Below the pieces are notes generated by a model. The model searched no databases, had not been told where the DNA came from, and worked only from the letters and a program-made list of their open reading frames with translations. The translations under genes were made by a program, and so were the position numbers. From contig NZ_JBFTEH010000014.1 of assembly GCF_041027365.1 (NCBI RefSeq), positions 36,094-100,093 of the forward strand: a DNA stretch of 64,000 nt, in the 5' to 3' direction. Below, piece after piece: positions 38,852 to 46,935 of the stretch (its first letter is position 1; the number at the start of each line of letters is the position of its first letter). Source of the DNA: VKMB-3413 sp041027365 (GTDB taxonomy: Bacteria; Pseudomonadota; Alphaproteobacteria; Rhizobiales; Rhizobiaceae).

Positions 38852-39903
38852 CGCCCGCCCTCGGTTTCCGCGGCGGGCGCGAAGCGATCGTCCCGTGCCT
38901 CGGGTTCTGCCGGGGCGAGCCGCCCGATCGCGTCGCGCAGCGCGCGCAGCGCCTCCGGCATGCCCTCGCGGCTGACCGCAGACAGCGCCAGCGGCCGCGA
39001 GCCGCACTCGGCTTCGAGCTCGGCGAGCCGCTCTTCCCGGTCCTCCTCTGTCAGCGTGTCGACCTTCGACAGCGCGACGATCTCCGGCTTCTCGGCGAGC
39101 CCGTGCTCATAGGCCTCGAGCTCGTTGCGCACCGTGCGGTAGGCATGTGCGACATCCTCCTCGGTCGCCGAGACGAGGTGCAGGAGCACGCTGGTGCGCT
39201 CGACATGGCCGAGGAAGCGGTCGCCGATGCCGACGCCCTCATGAGCGCCCTCGATCAGGCCGGGAATGTCGGCGATGACGAACTCCTGCTCGTCGATCTT
39301 GGCGACGCCGAGGCCGGGATGCAGCGTGGTGAAGGGATAGTCCGCGATCTTCGGCCGGGCGCGCGTCACGGTCGCGAGGAAGGTCGACTTGCCGGCATTG
39401 GGCAGGCCGACGAGGCCGGCATCGGCGATCAGCTTCAGCCGCAGCCAGATCGTCAGCTCCTCCCCGGGAAGGCCGGGATTGGCGTGGCGCGGCGCCTGGT
39501 TCACCGACGACTTGAACTGCGCGTTGCCGAAGCCGCCATTGCCGCCGGCGGCGATCCGGTACCGCTCGCCGACCGTGGTGAGGTCGCAGATCAGCGTCTC
39601 GTTGTCCTCGGCGAAGACCTGCGTGCCGGCCGGCACCTTCAGCGTCACGTCGGAGCCCTTGGCGCCGTTGCGGTTGCGGCCCATGCCGTGCATGCCGGTC
39701 TTGGCCTTGAAATGCTGCTGGTAGCGGTAGTCGATCAGCGTGTTGAGGCCGGCGACCGCCTCCACCCAGACGTCGCCGCCGCGCCCGCCGTCGCCCCCGT
39801 CAGGGCCGCCGAACTCGATGTATTTCTCGCGGCGGAACGACACCGAGCCGGCCCCGCCATCGCCGGAGCGGATGTAGACTTTGGCCTGGTCGAGAAATTT
39901 CAT
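38848..39903 (-). CDS. obgE: GTPase ObgE/CgtA
   Basis: This 351-residue protein has the Gly-rich Obg fold at residues 1-158 (GGAGSVSFRREK, GGPDGGDGGRGGD) and a GTPase domain with G1 GLPNAGKST, G2/G3 DIPGLIEGAHEG, G4 SKVD and G5 SAVS. It acts in 50S subunit maturation and stress signalling. No C-terminal OCT domain is present beyond a short acidic tail. Confidence 0.97.
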   Translation of the reverse strand: MKFLDQAKVYIRSGDGGAGSVSFRREKYIEFGGPDGGDGGRGGDVWVEAVAGLNTLIDYRYQQHFKAKTGMHGMGRNRNGAKGSDVTLKVPAGTQVFAEDNETLICDLTTVGERYRIAAGGNGGFGNAQFKSSVNQAPRHANPGLPGEELTIWLRLKLIADAGLVGLPNAGKSTFLATVTRARPKIADYPFTTLHPGLGVAKIDEQEFVIADIPGLIEGAHEGVGIGDRFLGHVERTSVLLHLVSATEEDVAHAYRTVRNELEAYEHGLAEKPEIVALSKVDTLTEEDREERLAELEAECGSRPLALSAVSREGMPEALRALRDAIGRLAPAEPEARDDRFAPAAETEGGR

Positions 39904-39981
39904 GGTTTCGCGCTCTTGTCTTTCCGGAGCCTTCAGGCTGCGGCCCGCCCGTCATAATGGTCCGGACGAAGAATTGAAACG

Positions 39982-40578
39982 TCACTGCCCGGCAGGCTTC
40001 AGCGGACGCTTGGAGAAGATGACATCGGACGTGGCGACGGGAATGCCGAACTTGTAGACCGTCACATGGTTTTCGACCGTGCCGCCGGGCTGCGGCGTCA
40101 TCACGTGACGAAAGCCGAGCAGCGTCGTGCCGCCGCCGGGCGCATAGCCGTCATAGACCAGCACGACGTGGTCGCCGCGGGTGAAGCCGCGCACCGGCAC
40201 CGCCGGCGCCATCGCGCCCGTGCCGAGCTCGGTCGTCACCGTGCCGCTGAAGCCGCCGGACGGCGTCTCCGTCAGGTTCCAGCGCTGCAGCCGGGCCCCG
40301 TCCGGGAAGCGGAAGTGCTCGTCGAGACGGAGGTGGCTGCCGCTGCGCACTCCTTTGAAGCGCGCCGTGAAGGCGTCGGTGAAGAACAACGCCGTCCGCG
40401 TCACGCCGGCCGAATAGCTCGTGCCGTCGAAGAAGGCCGGCAGCGAGAACGCCGCCGACTGCGCCTGTGCCGACCCCGCATCGACCGCGGCAAAAGCGAA
40501 AGCGAGGCACGCAGCGACGGCGAGGCCGACCGGGCTGCGTGTCCGGCGCGGCGAGAGCCTGGGCGAAGCGGCCGTCAT
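39982..40578 (-). CDS. DUF3833 family secreted protein
   Basis: This 198-residue protein has an N-terminal signal peptide (VGLAVAACLAFAFAAVDAGSAQA). The mature part has FFDGTSYSAGV, HLRLDEHFRFPDGARLQRW and GGTTLLGFRHVMTPQPGG, the pattern of DUF3833, a lipocalin-like family of unknown function. The ATG at 40578 overlaps the GNAT gene stop by four bases. No lipobox Cys is seen. Confidence 0.82.
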   Translation of the reverse strand: MTAASPRLSPRRTRSPVGLAVAACLAFAFAAVDAGSAQAQSAAFSLPAFFDGTSYSAGVTRTALFFTDAFTARFKGVRSGSHLRLDEHFRFPDGARLQRWNLTETPSGGFSGTVTTELGTGAMAPAVPVRGFTRGDHVVLVYDGYAPGGGTTLLGFRHVMTPQPGGTVENHVTVYKFGIPVATSDVIFSKRPLKPAGQ

Positions 40579-41162
40579 TTGCCGCCCCACGCCTTCAGCG
40601 ACGTCCAGCAACTGCGGTCCATGGTGAACTGCTCGCTCGCGACCCGGCCCGAGACGACGGTGTCGGTCATTCCGTTGCCGCAGAAGCGGAAGCCGCACTT
40701 CCAGATGACCTTTCGCGAGGCCTCGTTGATCACCCGGCAACTGGCGTCGATCGCCTGGAGATCCAGCGCGGTGAAGCCGTAGTCGATCACCGCCTGCGCG
40801 GCCTCGGTGGCGTATCCGTTGCCCCAGAACGGGCGCCCGACCCAGTAGCCGATCTCCGCCCGGCGCCGGTCGGTCGTCGGCTTCAGCGAACAGATGCCGG
40901 TGAGGTCGCCGCTCGCCTTCAGGCAGATCGCGAACACGATCTCCTCGCCATGGTCGGCGATGAAGGCCTCGGCGTCTTCGAACCGGTAGGGCCAGGGCAC
41001 GCGGGCGAGCATCCTGGCGAGGTCACGGTCGTTGATCAGCGTCGCGATCGCGCCCGCATCGCCGGCCTGCACCGGCCGCAGGCGCAGACGCGGGGTCACG
41101 AGCGCGCAAGTGAGCAATCTGTCGGTCAGGTCCTCGGTCATCACATCGTCCCTCCAAGGCAT
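40575..41162 (-). CDS. GNAT family N-acetyltransferase (RimJ/RimL type)
   Basis: This 195-residue acetyltransferase has the RimJ/RimL-like N-terminal VTPRLRLRPVQAGDA, ICSLKPTTDRRRAEIGYWVGRPFWGNGYATEA for the acetyl-CoA loop, and NEASRKVIWKCGFRF for motif B. The target could be a ribosomal or other protein N-terminus or a small amine. It precedes and overlaps the DUF3833 gene and begins just after the rpmA terminator-like hairpin. Confidence 0.87.
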   Translation of the reverse strand: MPWRDDVMTEDLTDRLLTCALVTPRLRLRPVQAGDAGAIATLINDRDLARMLARVPWPYRFEDAEAFIADHGEEIVFAICLKASGDLTGICSLKPTTDRRRAEIGYWVGRPFWGNGYATEAAQAVIDYGFTALDLQAIDASCRVINEASRKVIWKCGFRFCGNGMTDTVVSGRVASEQFTMDRSCWTSLKAWGGK

Positions 41163-41163
41163 G

Positions 41164-41200
41164 CGAAAAGGGGAGACGGCGGTCCATCTCCCCCTTTCGC
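41164..41200 (-). terminator. Terminator-like hairpin after rpmA
   Basis: Read on the minus strand, AAAGGGGGAGA (41197-41187 region) pairs with TCTCCCCTTTT (41176-41166) over a ten-base loop and ends in a short T-run. It lies about 75 bases after rpmA and right at the GNAT start, so it probably ends or attenuates the rplU-rpmA transcript. Confidence 0.55.
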
Positions 41201-41272
41201 TGCCTGAGATCCGATGTGCTTCGGAGGTCTAGAGCGCCGGGTCGGTGGAACGCCGGCGCTCAGAAGCTCCGG

Positions 41273-41542
41273 TCATTCGGCGGCTTCTGCTTTCGGCATA
41301 ATGGCTACGTAGGTTCGCCCGTTGGCCTTCTTCTGGAAGGCCACCGTGCCCTCGGCCGTGGCGAAGAGCGTGTGGTCCTTGCCCATGCCGACATTGACGC
41401 CCGGATGCCAGCGCGTGCCGCGCTGACGGATGATGATGTTGCCCGGGATGACGGCTTCGCCGCCGAACTTCTTCACGCCGAGGCGCTTCGACTCCGAATC
41501 GCGACCGTTGCGCGAGGAACCGCCTGCTTTCTTATGTGCCAT
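41273..41542 (-). CDS. rpmA: 50S ribosomal protein L27
   Basis: This 89-residue protein begins MAHKKAGGSSRNGRDSESKR and contains LGVKKFGGEAVIPGNIIIRQRGT, the L27 signature near the peptidyl-transferase centre. It starts directly at MAHKKAGG with no cleaved N-terminal extension. Downstream of rplU, 78 bases apart. Confidence 0.97.
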   Translation of the reverse strand: MAHKKAGGSSRNGRDSESKRLGVKKFGGEAVIPGNIIIRQRGTRWHPGVNVGMGKDHTLFATAEGTVAFQKKANGRTYVAIMPKAEAAE

Positions 41543-41620
41543 GCTTCAATCTCCTTGCCCGTGAAGGCCTGGGAACACCGAGGCGTTCCCGATCAAAACT
41601 CAATCGCTCTCGCGGCGCGC

Positions 41621-42031
41621 CTATTCGGCGCTCGCGCCTTCCGCCTCTGCCCCGGGACCAGCCTCGGCCGCCGTCTTCTTCGGCGCTTCCGGCTTGGCCT
41701 TGGCCGCGGACTTCTTCGGCGCGGGCTTGCCGCCGGTCATGATCTCCGAGATGCGGATCAGCGTCAGGTCCTGGCGATGGCCGCGGGTGCGCTTGGAATT
41801 CTGGCGCCGGCGCTTCTTGAAGGAGATGACCTTCTTGCCGCGCGTCTGCTCGACGATCTCGGCGGTGACGCTCGCACCCTCGACGAAGGGCGTGCCGATG
41901 GTCGAATCGACCATCAGGACCTCGCCGAAGGTCACGGTGTCGCCAGCCTCGCCCGGCAGGCGCTCGATGGTGAACTCGTCATTGGCGGCGACGCGATACT
42001 GCTTACCGCCGGTCTTGATGACTGCGAACAT
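41621..42031 (-). CDS. rplU: 50S ribosomal protein L21
   Basis: This 136-residue protein begins MFAVIKTGGKQYRV and has the C-terminal L21 signature KKRRRQNSKRTRGHRQDLT. A Lys/Ala/Pro-rich C-terminal extension of about 35 residues follows, longer than E. coli L21 (103) but common in alphaproteobacteria. Confidence 0.96.
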   Translation of the reverse strand: MFAVIKTGGKQYRVAANDEFTIERLPGEAGDTVTFGEVLMVDSTIGTPFVEGASVTAEIVEQTRGKKVISFKKRRRQNSKRTRGHRQDLTLIRISEIMTGGKPAPKKSAAKAKPEAPKKTAAEAGPGAEAEGASAE

Positions 42032-42152
42032 TTTGTCTCCGTTCGTTCGATCGGCTCTCGTGCCAGATGGCCCGGACCGTCTTCTTGTCAGTCGGTTGAT
42101 GATCGGGTGAACACGAAAAGCGCAGCTAAGCCACGCCCCACAGTGGCCCCGG

Positions 42153-42181
42153 CTATAGCGACGCTCTGTCGCAAGGTCAAG
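42153..42181 (-). promoter_or_regulatory. Promoter of rplU-rpmA
   Basis: On the minus strand CTTGAC (42181-42176) and CTATAG (42158-42153) are separated by 17 bases, a close match to the alphaproteobacterial housekeeping promoter (CTTGAC-N17-CTATAT). It lies about 122 bases upstream of rplU, leaving a leader that could carry autoregulation. Confidence 0.75.
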
Positions 42182-42292
42182 GAATTGTGTGTTCCCGCGA
42201 CATTTCGGCCGGCGCCACGCCGCTTGACGGCGGGCGCCGCGCCCTGCCCCCGGGAGCTCCGCCCGGGGCGCTCAGTCAGGCCGCGCCTTCGC

Positions 42293-43012
42293 TCAGCCGC
42301 GCTCGTCCTCGTCCTCGTCCGGTTCGCTGCGCCGCATGGACGACAGCTTGGCGAAGACCGCCGCCTCGTCGATCTCGTCCTCCTCGCGCTCCCTGTCGCG
42401 ATAGCCGAGGTCGGACCAGTTCTGCGTCTGCGAGGCGGAGAGCAGGCGCTCCTCCTCGGCCAGTTCCTCGGCCCGCGGCGGCATGTCGCGCGTCGCCTTC
42501 TCGACCTCGAGGTCGAGATCGATCTGCGAGCAGAGGCCGAGCGTGACCGGATCCATCGGCGTCAGGTTCGCGGCGTTCCAGTGGGTGCGCTCGCGGATCT
42601 GCTGGATGGTGTTCTTGGTCGTGCCGACGAGGCGCGAGACCTGCGCATCCTTCAGCTCCGGATGGTTGCGCACCAGCCACAGGATGGCGTTCGGACGGTC
42701 CTGGCGCTTGGAGACCGGCGTGTAGCGCGGGCCCTTGCGCTTGGATTCGGGCACGCGGACCTTCGGCGGGGCCATCTTCAGCCGGTGCTTGGGATCGCGC
42801 TCGCCGCGCTCGATCTCCTCGCGCGTCAGCTGGCCGGTCATGATGGGATCGAGGCCCTTGATGCCCTGTGCCGATTCTCCGTCGGCGATCGCCTTCACCT
42901 CGAGCGGATGCAGCGTGCACAGTTCGGCGATCTGCTCGAAGGACAGCGAGGTGTTGTCGACGAGCCAGACCGCCGTCGCCTTCGGCATCAAGAGTTGCTG
43001 AGCCTGAGCCAT
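42293..43012 (-). CDS. trcR: Cell cycle transcriptional regulator TrcR (DUF1013)
   Basis: This 239-residue protein has LMPKATAVWLVDNTSLSFEQIAEL at the N-terminus, a second helix-turn-helix-like segment (KDAQVSRLVGTTKNTIQQIRER, about residues 125-147), and a charged acidic C-terminus. This is the DUF1013 family, conserved in alphaproteobacteria and annotated as TrcR. The start at 43012 gives MAQAQQLLMPK; a longer frame adds unrelated residues. Confidence 0.88.
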   Translation of the reverse strand: MAQAQQLLMPKATAVWLVDNTSLSFEQIAELCTLHPLEVKAIADGESAQGIKGLDPIMTGQLTREEIERGERDPKHRLKMAPPKVRVPESKRKGPRYTPVSKRQDRPNAILWLVRNHPELKDAQVSRLVGTTKNTIQQIRERTHWNAANLTPMDPVTLGLCSQIDLDLEVEKATRDMPPRAEELAEEERLLSASQTQNWSDLGYRDREREEDEIDEAAVFAKLSSMRRSEPDEDEDERG

Positions 43013-43251
43013 AGATAAAATCCTCCTTATCGCCTGCCCCGGGAGACAGGCCGTGGATCGTCGCCACATGTCCGGAAATCAGGTCGCATATAAAGAGATG
43101 GGGCTCGCCGCGCAAGAAAATCACGCGGATTTGGAGCAAAAGCCTCCGGTACACCCGGCCCCGGCCGGGAGAACGGACGCCCGGAGGCCGGGCGCGCCGT
43201 TCCCTGTCTCACCTTCGCCCCGGCAGAGCGGCAGGCGTCTTTGCGGCCGCG

Positions 43252-44259
43252 TCAGGCTCCCGGCTTCTGCGTCGTCAGCACGATCTTGCCGATGTGGTCC
43301 TCGTCCATGTGCCGATGCGCCTCGGCGGCTTGTGCCAGCGGATAGGTCGCCTCGATCAGCGGCTTGACCGCGCCGCTCTCGAACAGCGGCACCACATGGG
43401 TCGTCAGTTCCGCGGCGATCCCCGCCTTGAACGGCACCGGCCGGTTGCGCAGCGTCGAGCCGGTGAACTGCAGCCGCTTGCGCATCAGGAGATTGAGGTC
43501 GATCTCGACCTTCGGCCCCTTGAGGAAGGCGATCTGCACGATCCGCCCGTCCTCGGCCGCGACGTCGAGATTGCGGTTGGAATAGTCGCCGCCGACCATG
43601 TCGAGCGTCAGGTCGATGCCGCGCCCGCCGGTCGCTTCCTTCAGCGCCGCGACGAAGTCCGCCTCGCGGTAGTTGATGCAGGCGTCGGCGCCGAGCTTTT
43701 CGGCGGCCCGGCACTTGTCGGCGCTGCCGGCCGTCGCGAACACCCGCGCGCCGAATTCGCGGGCAAGCTGGATCGCCGTGGTGCCGATGCCGGAGGTGCC
43801 GCCATGGACGAGAAAGGTCTCGCCCGCGCGCAGTGCGCCGCGCTGGAAGACGTTGTGCCAGACCGTGAAGAAGGTCTCGGGCACGCCCGCCGCCTCTTCC
43901 ATCGACAGCGCCTTCGGCACCGGGAGGGCCGTACTCTCGTGCACCGTCGCATATTCGGCATATCCGCCGCCGGGCAGCAGCGCCATCACCCGGTCGCCCA
44001 CGGAGAACCGGCCGGCGCCCTCGCCGGTCGCGGCGACCGTGCCGGCGATCTCCAGCCCCGGCCAGTCCGGCGCTCCCGGCGGCGGCGGATAGGCGCCCAT
44101 CCGCTGCAGGACATCGGGGCGGTTCACCCCGCTCGCATGCACCTCGACCAGGATCTCGCCCCTGCCCGGCTGCGGCACCGGCCGCCGCCCCGGCTTCAGC
44201 ACCTCCGGCCCGCCGGGCTCGGAAATCAGGACCGCCTCCATCTCGCTCGGAATCGCCAT
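43252..44259 (-). CDS. NAD(P)H:quinone oxidoreductase, zinc-independent MDR family
   Basis: This 335-residue medium-chain reductase has a GroES-like N-terminal domain (VHASGVNRPDVLQRMGAYP) and a Rossmann domain with HGGTSGIGTTAIQLA. The SADKCRAAEKLGAD stretch follows, and VAAEDGRIVQIAFLKG lies toward the end. The catalytic zinc Cys/His of alcohol dehydrogenases are absent, matching the PIG3/QOR group. The start at 44259 (MAIPSEMEAV) is likely; Met 7 codons later is also possible. Confidence 0.9.
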   Translation of the reverse strand: MAIPSEMEAVLISEPGGPEVLKPGRRPVPQPGRGEILVEVHASGVNRPDVLQRMGAYPPPPGAPDWPGLEIAGTVAATGEGAGRFSVGDRVMALLPGGGYAEYATVHESTALPVPKALSMEEAAGVPETFFTVWHNVFQRGALRAGETFLVHGGTSGIGTTAIQLAREFGARVFATAGSADKCRAAEKLGADACINYREADFVAALKEATGGRGIDLTLDMVGGDYSNRNLDVAAEDGRIVQIAFLKGPKVEIDLNLLMRKRLQFTGSTLRNRPVPFKAGIAAELTTHVVPLFESGAVKPLIEATYPLAQAAEAHRHMDEDHIGKIVLTTQKPGA

Positions 44260-44261
44260 GC

Positions 44262-44457
44262 CGATCGCTCCTTCGCTCGTTCGCACCCTCAAGGTAGAGG
44301 AAATCTTGCGAAGGCGAGGCAGCGTTAATCCCCGGGTAAGCTTTCCGGTGTTTAACTCCAATCGGTCCAGTTTTCTGGATAGGCGGCGCGGCTTCCGCGC
44401 TGTCTGACGCCTCCCTGTTGAAACTCCTGAGAGCCGCCATCCGCGGCTCTTTTTTTG
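44262..44457 (+). ncRNA. Candidate small RNA ending in an orphan terminator
   Basis: The region between the quinone oxidoreductase and rcdA has no open frame of note. It ends on the plus strand in a perfect intrinsic terminator whose transcript cannot belong to any plus-strand gene upstream, since the neighbour is on the minus strand. Just before the stem are two unpaired anti-Shine-Dalgarno-like stretches (CCTCCC at about 44411-44416 and ACTCCT), a layout seen in Hfq-dependent alphaproteobacterial sRNAs such as the suhB/alpha-r8 family. The 5' end is not defined; I place the outer bound only. Confidence 0.45.
44430..44457 (+). terminator. Intrinsic terminator without an upstream gene
   Basis: GAGCCGC (44431-44437) pairs with GCGGCTC (44443-44449) over a short loop and is followed by eight T. 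It reads on the plus strand and lies about 140 bases before rcdA. Confidence 0.85.
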
Positions 44458-44470
44458 TCTGAAGCCGGCG

Positions 44471-44486
44471 TTAACGACGATTAACC
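44471..44486 (+). promoter_or_regulatory. Possible CtrA-binding site upstream of rcdA
   Basis: TTAAC (44471) and TTAACC (44481) are direct half-sites with six bases between the TTAA cores; the published CtrA consensus has seven. It lies about 115 bases before the rcdA start. The spacing mismatch keeps confidence low. Confidence 0.3.
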
Positions 44487-44598
44487 AATTCGCGGCGGGC
44501 CGGCTTGCCAAGCGCCCCCCTTGGGATCACCTTGCCCCAACCTTTCGCCGGCATCGCGTCGGCGGCAAAGCAATTGAAACCGCAAGGCGCCTCGGGAG

Positions 44599-45141
44599 TT
44601 GTCGCAGACGATGACGACGCAGATGACCGACATACGAGACGACGACCGTACCGTCCGCCTGGCCGAGCACCTGGCCTTTTCGCGCTCGTTCCAGCCGCTG
44701 TTCAACGAGGGCATGGCGCTGGTCGACGAGACCGCGGTCTATCTCGACGGCGACGGGCGGCGCGACGCCAAGGGGCTGTCGAAGCCGGCGGCGACCCTCT
44801 ACGCCGCCGAATCGATGCGGCTGACGACGCGGCTGATGCAGGTCGCGTCCTGGCTGCTGCTGCAGCGGGCCGCCAATCAGGGCGACATGTCGCGGGCGCA
44901 GGTCGAGGCCGAGAAGGTCAAGGTCCGGCTCGAAGGCCTCGGCAGCGCCAAGGACTCGCCGCAATATCCGGACCTGCCAGAGGCCTTCCGCAGCCTCGTC
45001 GAGCGCGCCCAGAAGCTGGAGCGCCGCATCGCCATGCTCGACCGCGAGATCTACGGACCGCATGCCGTGGAGCCGGCGCCGGACAGCCCCAACCCGGTCG
45101 GCGAGCAGATCGACCTGCTCAGGACCGCGTTCCACGGCTGA
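44599..45141 (+). CDS. rcdA: DUF1465 protein, RcdA-like regulator of CtrA degradation
   Basis: This 180-residue all-helical protein has FNEGMALVDETAVYLDGDGRRDAK, AESMRLTTRLMQVASWLLLQRA and ERAQKLERRIAMLDREI. The pattern is that of DUF1465/RcdA, an adaptor that helps ClpXP degrade CtrA in Caulobacter. Two in-frame Met near the start (44599 and 44614) are both plausible. The role in this organism is inferred from the family. Confidence 0.85.
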   Translation: MSQTMTTQMTDIRDDDRTVRLAEHLAFSRSFQPLFNEGMALVDETAVYLDGDGRRDAKGLSKPAATLYAAESMRLTTRLMQVASWLLLQRAANQGDMSRAQVEAEKVKVRLEGLGSAKDSPQYPDLPEAFRSLVERAQKLERRIAMLDREIYGPHAVEPAPDSPNPVGEQIDLLRTAFHG

Positions 45142-45212
45142 CAAACCAGATCGTACCCTAGAAGGCGCGTGAAACAAGCGGACTTCGATCGTCGCTCGGA
45201 AGCTGTATCCCG

Positions 45213-45830
45213 TCATCCCCCCCGCCCGAGAAAGGTCCAGCGACTGCCGTCGAAATCGAGGCGATAAAGATTCCCAGCGACGAATTGTGATGCCGCCGTG
45301 ACGCCATTGATGCGGTACTCCACCTGCACAAGGCGCGAATTTCGGACGTTGAAGAAGTTCAGCTCCATTGGCCGCAAGACAACGAGTTGCTTCGCATCGC
45401 CGATGTCGACCCTGACAGCGACGCTCGTATCGAGAAGATTCACCAGCCCGACATATTCGGGAGGGACCGACAGATCTTGAACCTGCACGGAACTCGGACT
45501 GTCTGAACAAGGGGCGTCGCCGTTTGATTGGGGCGGAGCGAGAGTGGGAACCTGGGCGATGACTGCGCCGCCCGACTTCGGTCCACCGAGCCAAGTTCCC
45601 GGCCCGAACTGGAGCAGCCGCCGGAGCGACCACTGCTGCGGGGGAACCCTGAGATTGTTGTTCGGAAGAGCTTCGGTTTCAGGCCCCTCTGCACGAGCGG
45701 AAGCAGCCGCAAGCAGTAGTGCTAAGGTCAGAGCAACTTCTCGCCATCTGCTTCTGCCCACCGAAATCGTGCCGCGGCGGAACGCTTCCGCTCTCTCAGA
45801 CGCACAGCAGATTCGGCGATCGCGGGTCAT
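45213..45830 (-). CDS. Hypothetical secreted protein
   Basis: I do not recognise this 205-residue protein. A hydrophobic signal-like segment (VALTLALLLAAASARA, about residues 32-47) follows a long basic n-region; a GTG at 45761 would give a normal signal length. The mature part has a Pro-rich stretch, two Cys-poor halves and a C-terminal beta-rich part (VQVEYRINGVTAASQF, LYRLDFDGSRWTFL). Its start overlaps the upstream gene's stop by four bases. GC content (near 53-55% in places) is far below the roughly 68-70% of its neighbours. Confidence 0.65.
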   Translation of the reverse strand: MTRDRRICCASERAEAFRRGTISVGRSRWREVALTLALLLAAASARAEGPETEALPNNNLRVPPQQWSLRRLLQFGPGTWLGGPKSGGAVIAQVPTLAPPQSNGDAPCSDSPSSVQVQDLSVPPEYVGLVNLLDTSVAVRVDIGDAKQLVVLRPMELNFFNVRNSRLVQVEYRINGVTAASQFVAGNLYRLDFDGSRWTFLGRGG

Positions 45831-46318
45831 TCCGTTGCACCGTCCGGTGTTTGCGACTGGTGTTCCGGGGACCCGCGTCGCCCGTCAATCTTCCCGAAAA
45901 TGTAGCCAAGGATTGTCCCAAGAAGGCCGAACGCAGGCGCTGTCTGGTTCTCGTTATAGCCGGCTGTCATCAGGAACAACGCCGCGATCACGACGATAAT
46001 GGCGAGATAGTAGCGAGAGAACTCATCGCTCCCGCGCCCCACGAAATACATCGCGACGAACGCAGCAGTCAGCAGCAATGCTGCGATCATTACGATCATG
46101 GTCAGATTGTATTCTTTCTGCCGCGACTGCGGACCACTGCCAGGAGTTCCCTTGCCATCGCCTGGGGCGATGTGGTTGTCGGGGAGGTCGCTGGATGGCC
46201 CGGTCCCGCTGCCGCCGCCGACGGAGGCGGCAGGAACCTGCTGTGCGGCGGCGACCATGCCCCCGACCAGCGTCCAGCCGAGGCTCAATATGACGGCAAG
46301 TAACACCTTTGCGATCAT
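45827..46318 (-). CDS. Hypothetical membrane protein
   Basis: This 163-residue protein has an N-terminal signal or helix (MIAKVLLAVILSLGWTLVGG), a Gly/Ser/Pro-rich periplasmic loop, two clear helices (about residues 73-93 and 103-122), a possible third near GLLGTILGYIFGKI, and a charged tail. GAGGGG lies upstream of ATG 46318, which decides the start. It is translationally coupled (ATGA) to the secreted protein downstream. No known family recognised; both look acquired by their low GC. Confidence 0.7.
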   Translation of the reverse strand: MIAKVLLAVILSLGWTLVGGMVAAAQQVPAASVGGGSGTGPSSDLPDNHIAPGDGKGTPGSGPQSRQKEYNLTMIVMIAALLLTAAFVAMYFVGRGSDEFSRYYLAIIVVIAALFLMTAGYNENQTAPAFGLLGTILGYIFGKIDGRRGSPEHQSQTPDGATE

Positions 46319-46441
46319 CGACCCCTCGAATAGTGGGACACGCCGCAGTCGAACACGGCAGCGCCCACCATCATAATACCACAAACCCTAACCTAAGGGA
46401 AGATAACGGTGGAGGCACTGCTCTCAGCAGATCCGGTCACG

Positions 46442-46478
46442 ACAAAAGCCCGGCCCGCTTCTGCAGCGGCCGGGCCTT
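46442..46478 (-). terminator. Terminator of rpmE
   Basis: GCCCGGCC (46448-46455) and GGCCGGGC (46468-46475) form an eight-base stem over a 12-base loop; on the minus strand it is followed by TTTTG. It is about 50 bases after rpmE. Confidence 0.8.
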
Positions 46479-46525
46479 AAATTTTGGTCATGAACCGGGG
46501 CCGAGACCCGGTCACAGCCGTCGGA

Positions 46526-46747
46526 TCAGATGCCGAAGCCTTCGTAGCGCTTCTTGAAGCGCGACACGCGGCCGCCGCGATCCATCAACTGCTGATTGCC
46601 GCCGGTCCAGGCCGGATGGCTGGTCGGGTCGATGTCGAGGTTCATCTTGTCGCCCTCGGAACCCCAGGTAGACCGGGTCTGGTACTGGGTGCCGTTGGTC
46701 ATCACGACGGTGATCGTGTGGTAGTCCGGATGGATCTTCTCGCGCAT
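46526..46747 (-). CDS. rpmE: 50S ribosomal protein L31
   Basis: This 73-residue protein begins MREKIHPDYHTITVVMTNG and has DIDPTSHPAWTGG, the conserved L31 motif, ending in RVSRFKKRYEGFG. The zinc-binding Cys of some L31 forms are absent (Cys-minus type). An upstream in-frame Met adds 17 residues not seen in the family. Confidence 0.96.
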   Translation of the reverse strand: MREKIHPDYHTITVVMTNGTQYQTRSTWGSEGDKMNLDIDPTSHPAWTGGNQQLMDRGGRVSRFKKRYEGFGI

Positions 46748-46935
46748 CGGGCTCGGGTCCTTGACGTCTGTGCCGGTCGATCTGCGACAAGCGATCACCG
46801 CTGCGGGAGACCGCCGGGGTGGTCGGAATGTCCAGGGGATCGAAAAGCTGTATCGCTTCCAAATTCGGGTTCGAGCCTATACATCAGGCCCGGGTTCGGC
46901 ACAAGGGCCCGGCATCACGAGCATCGGAGGCAGCC

